In this document: positions 9,372 through 17,050 of the stretch, one piece after another
Position numbering within the stretch: position 1 is the stretch's first letter
Layout: each line of letters starts with the position of its first letter
Assembly (NCBI GenBank): GCA_965276785.1
Contig: OZ255629.1
Location: 3,596,001-3,660,000 of the forward strand
Direction of reading: 5' to 3'
DNA from: LMUY01 sp965276785
GTDB taxonomy: Bacteria; Pseudomonadota; Alphaproteobacteria; Acetobacterales; Acetobacteraceae
Length of the DNA stretch: 64,000 nucleotides
Notes under the pieces: generated by a model
Told to the model about the DNA's origin: nothing
What the model saw: the letters and a program-made list of their open reading frames with translations, nothing else
Databases searched by the model: none
Made by a program: the position numbers and the translations under genes

Positions 9372-11906
9372 ATGGACGACCTAACAGCAGGCGAGCGGAT
9401 GACGCCGCAGCCGCCGCGCCGTGCGCCACGCGCCGTGCCCGTGCGGCGGCGGCGCTCGCCGCTGCGCTGGATCGGCCGGCTGGCCGGAGCGCTGGTTGCG
9501 GTGCTCGCGCTACTCGCGGTGGCAGGCGGTGCGGTCGCCTATCACAGCTATCAGACCTTGGCCGCCGATCTGCCGACGGTGGACGGGTTGCGCCAGTACC
9601 AGCCGCCGGTGATGAGCCGGATTTACGCCAGCAACGAAGGGCTGATCGCGGAATTGGCCAAGGAGCGGCGCATCTTCGTGCCGTTCACCGCAATCCCCGA
9701 CGTGGTGAAGCAGGCCTTCGTCTCGGCTGAGGACCAGAACTTCTGGACCCATAAGGGCGTCGACCCCGGCCGCATCGCCCGCTCGGCCTTTACCGATCTG
9801 TTCCTGGTGGCGCAGCACCGCCGCCCGGTCGGCGCCTCCACCATCACCCAGCAGGTGGCGCGCAACATGCTGCTCGGCACCAACGAGCGCACCTTGTCGC
9901 GCAAGGTGAAGGAAGCCGTGCTGGCGATTCGCATCGAGCAGGTGTTGTCAAAGGAGCGCATCCTCGAACTTTACCTGAACGAGATCTATTTCGGTCTGCA
10001 ATCCTACGGCGTGGCCGCGGCGGCACAGACCTACTTCAACAAGTCCCTCGACCAGATCACGATTCCTGAGGCCGCCTTCCTCGCCTCGCTGCCGAAGAAG
10101 CCGACCGACCTCAACCCGTTCCGCTTCCCCGAGGCGGCCCGCAACCGGCGCGACTGGGTGCTGGACCGCATGGCCATCGACCACGTCATCACTCCGGAGC
10201 AGGCGGCGGCGGCGAAGGCCGGCCCGGTCGTCACAGGCCAATTCCGCCGCCCCGAGACCGTCGCCGGGTCGGAGTGGTTCGGCGACGAGGTACGCCGCGA
10301 ACTGGTCGACCGGTTCGGCATCGACGCCGCCACCGAGGGGGGCCTGGTGGTGCATACCAGCCTCGACCCGGCGTTACAGGCCACCGCCGACCGAACGTTG
10401 CGCGCCGGGCTGATGAAGTACGACCGTGCTCATGGCGGCTGGCGCGGTCCCGTCACCCGTCTGGAGAGCAGCGTCGCGGCCGGTGCCGGCTGGGCCCGCG
10501 CGCTCGCCGCGGTGCCGCGGCCGCCGGGCATGCTGACCGACTGGCGCCTGGCCGTGGTGCAGGGGGTGACACCGGGCGAGGCCAAGCTCGGCTGGGTGGA
10601 TGGCGATGGCGCCAGCCATTCGGCCGCCATGCTGCTGTCGGACACGCTTTGGGCCCGCCCGAACCACGGCGGCGCACTGGGCGGCATCCCGCGCCGGATG
10701 GCAGAGGTGGTGCAACCCGGCGAGGTGGTGATGGTCGAACCCACCGCCGTACCGGCAGCAGGCAAGCAGGCGGCGGCCGAAAAACTGATGCTGCGCCAAA
10801 TCCCGCAGGTGGAGGGCGCGCTGGTCTCGCTCGACCCGGCAACGGGCCGCGTGCTGGCCGTGTCTGGCGGCTGGAGCCACGACATGAGCCAGTTCAACCG
10901 CGCCATTCAGGCGCAGCGCCAGCCCGGCAGTTCGTTCAAGCCCATGGTCTATCTGGCGGCCATGCAGCAGAACCTGCCGCCCAGCCAGCGGGTGCTGGAC
11001 GCGCCCTTCACGCTGGATCAGGGCGCCGCCGGCGTGTGGCGGCCCGGCAACTACGAGACCGGGTTCTCCGGCCCGGTCTCGCTACACCAGGCCCTCGTAG
11101 AATCGCTCAATCTCGCGACCATCCGGGTGGCGCAGCGGGTCGGCATGGACTCGGTCGCCAATAACGCGATTGCGTTCCACGTGGTGGACTCGATGTCGCA
11201 CTACCTGCCGAACGCGCTGGGCGCGGTGGACACCACTGTGTTGCGGCAGGCCGGCGCCTATGCGTCGCTCGACGAAAGCGGGCGCGAAGTGGTGCCGACC
11301 CTGATCGACTCGGTGCAGGACCGCGACGGGCATGTGATCTGGCGCGCTGGCGGGCTCTCCTGCGCCGGCTGTTCCGACCCGAGCCAGCCGCCCACCCTCA
11401 GCGACGACCGGCGGCAATTGGCGGACGCGCAGAGCGTGTTTCAGACGGTGACCATGATGCAGGGCGTGGTGGCGCACGGCACTGGCACCGAGGCGGGGAG
11501 GGGCCTCGGCCGGCAGGCGATTGCCGGCAAGACCGGCACCACGCAAGACTTCAATGATGCCTGGTTCGTGGGCTTCACGCCGGACATGGTGACCTCGGTT
11601 TGGGTCGGGTTCGACAATCCGGCCACGCTTGGCGACAAGGAAACCGGCGGCGTGGTCGCGGCGCCGATCTGGCATGACTTCATGGCGGTGGTGCTGAAGG
11701 ACCGGCCCAATCTCGGCTTCGCCGTGCCGGACGGCATGACAGTTGCGACCTGGGCGCCGAACATGATCGACGCGTTCAAGCCTGGCGAAACGCCGGGGGA
11801 GAGCGGCCCCACGATCGGTGGCAACGACAGCGACAGCACCGGCGTCACCGCCAGCAGCGGCGGCACCGGCACCGGCGTGGACAGCGGCTTGGGCGGGCTA
11901 TACTGA
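9372..11906 (+). CDS. mrcA: Class A penicillin-binding protein 1A
   Basis: 844 residues, bifunctional peptidoglycan glycosyltransferase/transpeptidase. A basic N-terminal tail is followed by one membrane segment (residues about 36-58). The glycosyltransferase (GT51) domain shows VSAEDQNFWTHKGVD with the catalytic Glu, then GASTITQQVARN and KEAVLAIRIEQVLSKERILELYLNEIYFG spread over its motifs. The transpeptidase has the nucleophile Ser520 in PGSSFKPMVY, a SLN motif, and KTGT in IAGKTGTTQDFNDAW. The C-terminal 40 residues are Gly/Ser/Thr-rich. An OB-like insertion lies between the two catalytic domains. ATG 9372 is used; ATG 9399 is an alternative start. Confidence 0.93.
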   Translation: MDDLTAGERMTPQPPRRAPRAVPVRRRRSPLRWIGRLAGALVAVLALLAVAGGAVAYHSYQTLAADLPTVDGLRQYQPPVMSRIYASNEGLIAELAKERRIFVPFTAIPDVVKQAFVSAEDQNFWTHKGVDPGRIARSAFTDLFLVAQHRRPVGASTITQQVARNMLLGTNERTLSRKVKEAVLAIRIEQVLSKERILELYLNEIYFGLQSYGVAAAAQTYFNKSLDQITIPEAAFLASLPKKPTDLNPFRFPEAARNRRDWVLDRMAIDHVITPEQAAAAKAGPVVTGQFRRPETVAGSEWFGDEVRRELVDRFGIDAATEGGLVVHTSLDPALQATADRTLRAGLMKYDRAHGGWRGPVTRLESSVAAGAGWARALAAVPRPPGMLTDWRLAVVQGVTPGEAKLGWVDGDGASHSAAMLLSDTLWARPNHGGALGGIPRRMAEVVQPGEVVMVEPTAVPAAGKQAAAEKLMLRQIPQVEGALVSLDPATGRVLAVSGGWSHDMSQFNRAIQAQRQPGSSFKPMVYLAAMQQNLPPSQRVLDAPFTLDQGAAGVWRPGNYETGFSGPVSLHQALVESLNLATIRVAQRVGMDSVANNAIAFHVVDSMSHYLPNALGAVDTTVLRQAGAYASLDESGREVVPTLIDSVQDRDGHVIWRAGGLSCAGCSDPSQPPTLSDDRRQLADAQSVFQTVTMMQGVVAHGTGTEAGRGLGRQAIAGKTGTTQDFNDAWFVGFTPDMVTSVWVGFDNPATLGDKETGGVVAAPIWHDFMAVVLKDRPNLGFAVPDGMTVATWAPNMIDAFKPGETPGESGPTIGGNDSDSTGVTASSGGTGTGVDSGLGGLY

Positions 11907-11922
11907 TCGTTTGTGCCCGCAC

Positions 11923-12003
11923 GGCGGATGATGCTGCGCTCTTCCGCCGTACGACTGCCCGCAAACCAAACGTGTATGGCGGAAAAGCGCAGCGTCATCC
12001 GCC
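11923..12003. repeat. Large imperfect inverted repeat between mrcA and prfB
   Basis: Arms 11923-11948 and 11978-12003 are 26 bases each and complementary with two mismatches. Each arm begins GGCGGA and ends TCCGCC, so it can also fold by itself. The 29-base loop contains ACGACTGCCC. It resembles dispersed REP-like intergenic palindromes. It may end mrcA transcription, though there is no T-run, and it lies 19 bases before the prfB start. Confidence 0.75.
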
Positions 12004-12022
12004 CCCTCAAAGGACCCGCAGC

Positions 12023-13154
12023 ATGTCGACCGAGTCGGACGCTCTCCACGAACAGATCAAGCAGTCGGTGGCGCTGCTGAGGAGGCATCTTTGACTGGGA
12101 TGCCGCCACCGAGCGCCTGGCCGAACTGAACCACCGCGCCGAAGACCCGGCGCTCTGGAACGACGCCGCGAAAGCTCAATCCGTGATGCGTGAGCGCACC
12201 CAGTTGGCCAACCAGATCGAAGGCGTGCAGGCGCTTGAGGCCGAGGTCGCCGACACGCTGGAACTGATCGCGCTCGCCGAAACCGACGACGACTCGCAGC
12301 TCGCCGCCGAGGGCATCGTCGCGCTACGCCGGGCCGCTGGCGAAGCCAAACGCCGAGAGATTGAGAGCCTGCTTTCCGGCGAGGCCGACGGCCGGGATGC
12401 GTTCCTCGAGGTGAACAGCGGCGCCGGGGGCACCGAGGCACAGGACTGGGCAGAGATGCTCGCCCGCATGTACGGCCGTTGGGCCGAAGCGCATGGCTAC
12501 CGCATTCAGATGCTGGAGCAGAGCGAGGGCGAGCAGGCCGGCATCAAGTCCGCCACGTTCCAGATTACGGGCCCGAATGCCTATGGCTGGCTCAAAACCG
12601 AGGGCGGAGTGCACCGCCTAGTGCGCATTTCGCCGTTCGACAGCAATGCCCGGCGGCAGACCTCGTTTGCTAGCGTGTATGTCTATCCGGTGATCGACGA
12701 TACCATCCACATCGATATCGATCCGTCCGACCTGAAAGTGGATACCTTCCGCGCCTCCGGTGCCGGCGGGCAGCACGTGAACAAGACCGAATCCGCGATC
12801 CGCATCACTCACCTGCCGACCGGGATCATCGTGGCGTGCCAGACCGACCGCTCCCAGCACCGCAACCGGGCGACGGCAATGGAGATGTTGCGTGCGCGCA
12901 TGTACGAGGCGGAACTGCAGAAACGGGAGGCCGCCAGCGCGCAGACTGAGGCGGCGAAGACCGATATCGGCTGGGGCCACCAAATCCGCTCCTACGTGCT
13001 GGCCCCCTACCAGATGGTAAAGGACCTGCGCACCGGGGTCGAGACCGGCAACCCGGCGGCGGTGCTGGATGGTGCGCTCGACGAGTTCATGGCCGCCGCC
13101 CTCGCCGCCCGGGTCGGCGGCACCCGCAGCGAAGCGAGCGCACAGGCGGAGTAA
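12023..13154 (+). CDS. prfB: Peptide chain release factor 2 (programmed +1 frameshift)
   Basis: Reads UGA and UAA stops and triggers peptide release. The first frame runs from ATG 12023 to an in-frame TGA at 12092-12094. After skipping the T at 12092, reading continues as DWDAATERLAEL to the stop at 13154, giving 376 residues, normal for RF2. Diagnostic motifs are GAGGTEAQDWAEML, with the GGQ-region helix, and SGAGGQHVNKTESAIR, containing the catalytic GGQ. The tripeptide anticodon region is HRLVRISPFDS, i.e. the SPF motif of RF2 rather than PAT of RF1. The last gene of the rne-side divergent cluster amiC-mrcA-prfB. Confidence 0.95.
12080..12095 (+). promoter_or_regulatory. RF2 autoregulatory +1 frameshift site
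   Basis: An internal Shine-Dalgarno AGGAGG (12080-12085) lies 3 bases before the slippery CTT TGA C (12089-12095), the same layout as E. coli prfB. When RF2 is scarce, the UGA is read slowly, tRNA-Leu slips from CUU to UUU, and the full protein is made. This is a negative feedback known for prfB; here it is read straight from the sequence. Confidence 0.95.
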
Positions 13155-13182
13155 GGCTGTAAGTTCCTAGCACCTGCATCTT

Positions 13183-13205
13183 GGTCTATACGACCGTTAT
13201 AGACC
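13183..13205. terminator. Perfect inverted repeat over the end of the nuclease-like pseudogene
   Basis: GGTCTATA (13183-13190) and TATAGACC (13198-13205) are perfect 8-base arms around a 7-base loop. The stop codon of the minus-strand pseudogene (13186-13188) is inside the left arm. It could be a terminator shared with prfB; there is no clear U-run. Confidence 0.45.
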
Positions 13206-13763
13206 GTCTGACAAAATCGACCCGGTCCGCAAGGTCATCGAAGACCACCGCTGCTGTCCCGGTTTTAGGCAGTCCTGTCAGATTGATTCGCTGTGTGTTC
13301 GGCAGGTCAGTCGTTCGAAGGACGAAGAAGCGCCATTGCCGAGGGTCGCGATGATCTGCTGACTCGTCTGCGACAGGATGATGCGCCAAGATATACATAT
13401 GCGCGCATTCCGACCCGGGGCTGCGATCCAATTGGTTCCCATGAAGTAGCCAGTCCTCGGAGCAATGTCCCAGGAGCATTTACTGACGGAATTTCCCTGC
13501 GTCCAAGTCTGTCGGGTGGCTGACTGTTTTACCTCTAGCTTCAATCCACTTGAATGTTTGAAGTCAGCTTCCGCATAGTCTGCAGAACACCAGGTCCACT
13601 CCGCCGGCAAGGCTAAACTGACCATGGCTTCTACGAGCATTGCTCTCAAGACGTTCGTGACAAGCGGTCTCCCAAACGCAGCGTTCGATGCCACGGTGAC
13701 GATCTCAGCCGCACTCGTCACCGACACAAGCCTCCATGCAGGACCAACACGAGTATGCTGCAT
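13186..13763 (-). pseudogene. Frameshifted nuclease-like conserved protein
   Basis: Two overlapping minus-strand frames form one protein. Bases 13763 to about 13405 encode a start followed by FGRPLVTNVLRAMLVEAM, WCSADYAEADF, LKLEVKQSATRQTW and RTGYFMGTNWIAAPGRNARI. The continuation, YILAHHPVADESADHRDPRQ then WRFFVLRTTDLP, lies in another frame ending at 13186. The switch falls around 13400-13410, near ATATGTATAT. The Asp...Glu-x-Lys pattern (SADY...LEVK) resembles the PD-(D/E)XK nuclease core and the full-length family looks about 190 aa, but I know no proven function. The region is less GC-rich than its neighbours. A sequencing error at the shift site is possible. Confidence 0.6.
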
Positions 13764-13768
13764 ACTCG
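13750..13768. promoter_or_regulatory. Perfect palindrome spanning the pseudogene start codon
   Basis: CGAGTATG (13750-13757), spacer CTG, CATACTCG (13761-13768). The right arm contains the start codon (CAT 13761-13763) of the minus-strand pseudogene. Such a site could be an operator for autoregulation or a leader hairpin. No other copy was seen in the window. Confidence 0.45.
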
Positions 13769-13805
13769 TAAAGACTTACTAAACGGCTGACTTTGGAGAT
13801 CGCAC

Positions 13806-14609
13806 GTGCCTCAATCCATCCATGTCGGCATCGGCGGCTGGACCTTCGCGCCTTGGCGGGGGACGTTCTATCCGCCGGGGCTGCCGCACGCGCAGGAACT
13901 GGCCTATGCCGCGGGCCGGCTGACCGCCATTGAAATCAACGGCACGTTCTATCGCACCCAATCCGCCAGTAGCTTTGCAAGCTGGGCACGCGCCGTGCCG
14001 GACGGGTTCGTATTCGCCCTCAAAGGCCCGCGAGGCGCCACCCACCGAACCGCGCTGGCCGAGTCCGAGCCTTCGGTGCAGCGCTTCTTGACCTCCGGAC
14101 TAATCGAACTCGGTGACCGGCTCGGCCCGATCCTGTGGCAGTTCCCGCCCACTCGCCGCTATGACGCCCCGGCGATGGAGGCCTTCCTCAACTTGCTACC
14201 GGCGACGCAGGACGGCATACGGCTGCGGCATGTCGTCGAGACCCGCCACGAGACCTTCGCCACGCCGGACTGGTTCGCCCAGCTTCGGCGCCACCGCGTC
14301 GCGGCGGCCATCGTCGATAGCGCCAAGCACCGCCTGCAGGGCGACTTGACCGCCAGCTTCGTTTACGCCCGGTTAGAACGAAACCAGGCGACTGCGCCGG
14401 AGGGCTATGACTCGGCGGCGCTGGACGCCTGGGTCGGGCGCGCTCGTCTTTGGGCAGCGGGTGATCCTGTCGCGGATCTGCCATTAACCGGCGCGCCCGC
14501 GCCTTCTACCGCCCGCGAGTGCTTCTTGTTTTTTATCAGTGGGGACAAGGTGCGTGCGCCCGACGCCGCTCAAGCGTTCCTGGCTCGGCTTCGAGCGGGT
14601 ACCGGCTGA
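13806..14609 (+). CDS. DUF72 family protein (YecE-like)
   Basis: 267 residues, from GTG 13806. The DUF72 TIM-barrel-like family is recognised by its opening HVGIGGWTFAPWRGTFYP, the EINGTFYR segment, FVFALKGPR, ILWQFPP and VVETRHETF. The molecular function is not established. It is slightly shorter than many DUF72 members and lacks the tyrosine-rich end common in E. coli YecE. It stands alone between the decayed patch and a small coiled-coil gene in the same direction. Confidence 0.85.
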   Translation: MPQSIHVGIGGWTFAPWRGTFYPPGLPHAQELAYAAGRLTAIEINGTFYRTQSASSFASWARAVPDGFVFALKGPRGATHRTALAESEPSVQRFLTSGLIELGDRLGPILWQFPPTRRYDAPAMEAFLNLLPATQDGIRLRHVVETRHETFATPDWFAQLRRHRVAAAIVDSAKHRLQGDLTASFVYARLERNQATAPEGYDSAALDAWVGRARLWAAGDPVADLPLTGAPAPSTARECFLFFISGDKVRAPDAAQAFLARLRAGTG

Positions 14610-14638
14610 CGCGGGCGCCGAAATAAGGTAGTTTAGGC

Positions 14639-15040
14639 GTGATGAGCATGCCGTTTGACCGCCTCGCCTATGTCGACCGCCTGAAAGACGCCGGCGTCGA
14701 AGAGCCGATCGCCCGGGCGCACGCACAGGCACTGCGTGAAGCGCTGGAAGAAGGTGTAGCGACCAAGGCGGACTTGGAGGCGCTTGAGACGAGGCTTGGG
14801 TCCAAGATTAGCGAGCTGAGGATGGAGCTGAAGGGCGAGATGACCGGGCTCCGAGCCGAGTTGAAAGGCGACATCACAGACGTGAGGACCGAAATCAGCG
14901 ATCTGCGGACCAGCTTGAAAGCTGACATCCAGCGGCTCGACAGCAAAATAGACCTGACCGCACGCGACCTGGTCATTAAAGGCGCGAGCGGCTTCGTCAT
15001 CCTCGCTAGCCTGATGGTTGGCCTGAAGCTATTCGGCTAA
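14639..15040 (+). CDS. DUF1640-like coiled-coil protein with C-terminal membrane anchor
   Basis: 133 residues counting from GTG 14639; ATG 14642 or 14648 would serve equally. The first 40 residues (MPFDRLAYVDRLKDAGVEEP) match the start of DUF1640/CCDC90-type proteins. Residues 45-105 form a long coiled coil with repeated K-E-E-L heptads. The last 20 residues (GFVILASLMVGLKLF) are one membrane helix. Proteins of this type are common, often in many copies, in Rhodospirillales; a link to mitochondrial calcium-uniporter regulator MCUR1 exists at family level only. Role unknown. Confidence 0.7.
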   Translation: MMSMPFDRLAYVDRLKDAGVEEPIARAHAQALREALEEGVATKADLEALETRLGSKISELRMELKGEMTGLRAELKGDITDVRTEISDLRTSLKADIQRLDSKIDLTARDLVIKGASGFVILASLMVGLKLFG

Positions 15041-15103
15041 ACGGTCGGCGGAACCTGCTCCCCAACCGCCCGTTCGCTCTGCCTATCGTGGAGGTTTGGG
15101 GAC

Positions 15104-16069
15104 ATGGCGAGCCTGGACCGGGAAGCGCAAGCCGTGCTCGACCGCATCGCGGCGGCTGGCTACGCGCCCCCCGAGCAACCGGTCGGCGACGAAGCGTGGA
15201 CGGCGCGCTACCGCGACCGCTTGCTTCGCATGATCCCGCTGGCTGGTGAACCGGGACAGGCCGAGTGCATCCGTCACCAGATTGAGGGCGTCGATGGCCC
15301 GTTGGACGTGCGGGCTTACCGCAGTGCTCCGGGCATCGTGCCGGCGATGGTCTACTTTCATGGTGGTGGCTTCGTCGCTGGCTCGCTCGACACGCACGAG
15401 CCGGCCCTGCGCAGCCTGGCCGCTGCTACCGGCGCAGCCATTGTGGCTGTGGACTACCGCCGCGCGCCCGAGCACCCGTTTCCCGCCGCCCCCGAAGACT
15501 GCTACGCCACCGTCGCCCACGTTGCCACCAATGCCGAGCGATACGGCATCGACCCGGCATGCATCGTGGTGGCCGGGGACAGCGCCGGGGGCACGCTGGC
15601 CGCGGCCGTGGCCCTGATGGCACGCGACCGCGGCGGTCCGCGCCTGGCCGGCCAGGTCTGCCTCTATCCTGCAACCGACCTGCGCACCCCATCGAGCTAC
15701 GCCTCTGCCGCCGAGTGGGATGGGACGATTGTCGACCGCGCGGATGATGAGCGTGCTTATGCGGTCTATCTCGCAGGCGCCGATGCCTCTCACCCCTACG
15801 CCTCGCCGCTACTGGCGCCGAACCATGCGGGCTTGCCGCCCGCCCTGGTGATCACCTGCGAGTGCGATCCTCTGCGCGACGAGGGCGAAGCCTACGCTGC
15901 CGGGCTGCGGCAAGCCGGTGTGCCCGTGGAGCATATCCGGCTCGCCGGCATGATCCATGGCGTGCTGCAGATGGGCGGCTATGTTGGTGCGGCTCGCACC
16001 GTGATGGCAGATATCGGCCGCTGGATGGCGGGATTGGGCCGCGCAACTCCCGCCGCGAGCCCCCGTTAA
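15104..16069 (+). CDS. Alpha/beta hydrolase of the hormone-sensitive-lipase (GDXG) family
   Basis: 321 residues. The oxyanion-hole motif is YFHGGGFVAGS. The nucleophile serine lies in GDSAGGTLAAAVA. The acid is in CECDPLRDEG and the histidine in GMIHGVLQM, completing the GDXG-family triad. Such enzymes hydrolyse short- to medium-chain esters or lactones in the cytoplasm; no signal peptide is seen. GGAGG is at 15089-15093. No metabolic partners are adjacent, so the substrate cannot be inferred. Confidence 0.85.
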   Translation: MASLDREAQAVLDRIAAAGYAPPEQPVGDEAWTARYRDRLLRMIPLAGEPGQAECIRHQIEGVDGPLDVRAYRSAPGIVPAMVYFHGGGFVAGSLDTHEPALRSLAAATGAAIVAVDYRRAPEHPFPAAPEDCYATVAHVATNAERYGIDPACIVVAGDSAGGTLAAAVALMARDRGGPRLAGQVCLYPATDLRTPSSYASAAEWDGTIVDRADDERAYAVYLAGADASHPYASPLLAPNHAGLPPALVITCECDPLRDEGEAYAAGLRQAGVPVEHIRLAGMIHGVLQMGGYVGAARTVMADIGRWMAGLGRATPAASPR

Positions 16070-16104
16070 CACCTGTACGGCGACACGCCGTTTTGGGAGT
16101 AGAT

Positions 16105-16293
16105 ATGATGGACAAAGACCGCGTTCAGGGCGCGATGGATCAAGCCAAGGGCAGCATTAAAGAGGGCGTCGGGAAAGTGACCGGCGATCAGAAGATGCAA
16201 GCCGAAGGGGCCGCCGACAAGATGGCCGGCAAGGCGGAGAACACGGTCGGCGGCGTGAAAGACACCGCGCGCGACGCTCTCAACAAGCCTTGA
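16105..16293 (+). CDS. CsbD family stress-response protein
   Basis: 62 residues. It is a short, highly charged protein made of KGxxKEGxGK-type segments (DQAKGSIKEGVGKVTGDQK, then KMAGKAENTVGGVKDTARD). This is the CsbD signature, first known from the sigma-B regulon of Bacillus; the biochemical role is unknown. Ribosome-binding GGGAG sits at 16096-16100, before ATG 16105 (ATG 16108 is also possible). It ends just before a strong hairpin shared with the convergent GST gene. Confidence 0.88.
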   Translation: MMDKDRVQGAMDQAKGSIKEGVGKVTGDQKMQAEGAADKMAGKAENTVGGVKDTARDALNKP

Positions 16294-16300
16294 CGCGTCA

Positions 16301-16334
16301 GGTCTCTCTCGCAGACGGTATTGCGGGAGAGACC
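16301..16334. terminator. Bidirectional terminator hairpin between csbD and GST
   Basis: Arms 16301-16313 (GGTCTCTCTCGCA) and 16322-16334 (TGCGGGAGAGACC) pair over 13 positions with one G-U. The 8-base loop is GACGGTAT. It sits between two convergent genes, so it can end transcripts from both sides. There is no strong T-tract. Confidence 0.7.
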
Positions 16335-16339
16335 GCCGC

Positions 16340-16969
16340 CTACTCGCGGCTAAGTGGAACCGCCAGACCGCGCTGCACACCGGGCCGCGCCATCATCGCT
16401 TCATACCAGCTACCGACATGCGGGAAGTCGGCGAAGTCCACCTGATGCCGCTCATGGCGCCACGCCCATCCCAGGATGGCGAAATCCGCGACTGACAGGG
16501 TGCCGGAAACATATTTCACTTCGGCCAAACGCCGGTCCAACACCCCATAAAGACGCCGGGTCTCGGTCGAAAACCGTTCCAACCCATAGTGCTTGGCTGC
16601 TGGCTCGCTGACCGTCAGGAAATGGTGGACTTGGCCAGGCATCGGGCCGAACCCACCCATTTGCCACATCAGCCACTCCAGCACTGGCACGCGATCCTGC
16701 AACGCCTCAGGCAGAAATTGACCTGTCTTTTCACCGAGATACCACAAAATGGCGCCGCTCTCGAACACGCTGATCGGCTGGCCGTTAGGACCATCCAAGT
16801 CCACAATGGCAGGTATTTTGTTGTTGGGACTGATTTTCAGGAACGCAGGATCTTGCTGCTCGCCCTTGGTGATATCCACCACATGCACAGTGTAGGGCAG
16901 GCCCATCTCCTCCAGCGCGATGCTGATCTTGCGCCCGTTCGGCGTATTAAACGCGTGTAGTTGGATCAT
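16340..16969 (-). CDS. Glutathione S-transferase family, YfcG-like disulfide-bond oxidoreductase
   Basis: 209 residues when started at the ATG at 16967-16969, which has GGGAG about 9 bases upstream. A longer start at 16999 lacks one. The N-terminal thioredoxin-like domain reads FNTPNGRKISIALEEMGLPY, with SPNNKIPAIVD (cis-Pro) and ESGAILWYLGEKTG (glutathione-binding). The C-terminal helical domain has WLMWQMGGFGPMPGQ. This closely follows E. coli YfcG/YghU, which reduce disulfides with glutathione rather than conjugating it. Cytoplasmic. Convergent with csbD. Confidence 0.87.
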   Translation of the reverse strand: MIQLHAFNTPNGRKISIALEEMGLPYTVHVVDITKGEQQDPAFLKISPNNKIPAIVDLDGPNGQPISVFESGAILWYLGEKTGQFLPEALQDRVPVLEWLMWQMGGFGPMPGQVHHFLTVSEPAAKHYGLERFSTETRRLYGVLDRRLAEVKYVSGTLSVADFAILGWAWRHERHQVDFADFPHVGSWYEAMMARPGVQRGLAVPLSRE

Positions 16970-17050
16970 GGACCGCTGCTCCCGCTTATCTGCCGTCAAT
17001 CATAGCCCGGCCGGCGCACGCTGTCGCATCACCGGCTGTGTCTTCCCGGG

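Noticed and set aside
13155..13805. Intact solitary restriction enzyme
   Set aside because: The single frame ends in an unrelated tail after NARI and the proper end is in another frame; treated as a pseudogene until reads are checked.
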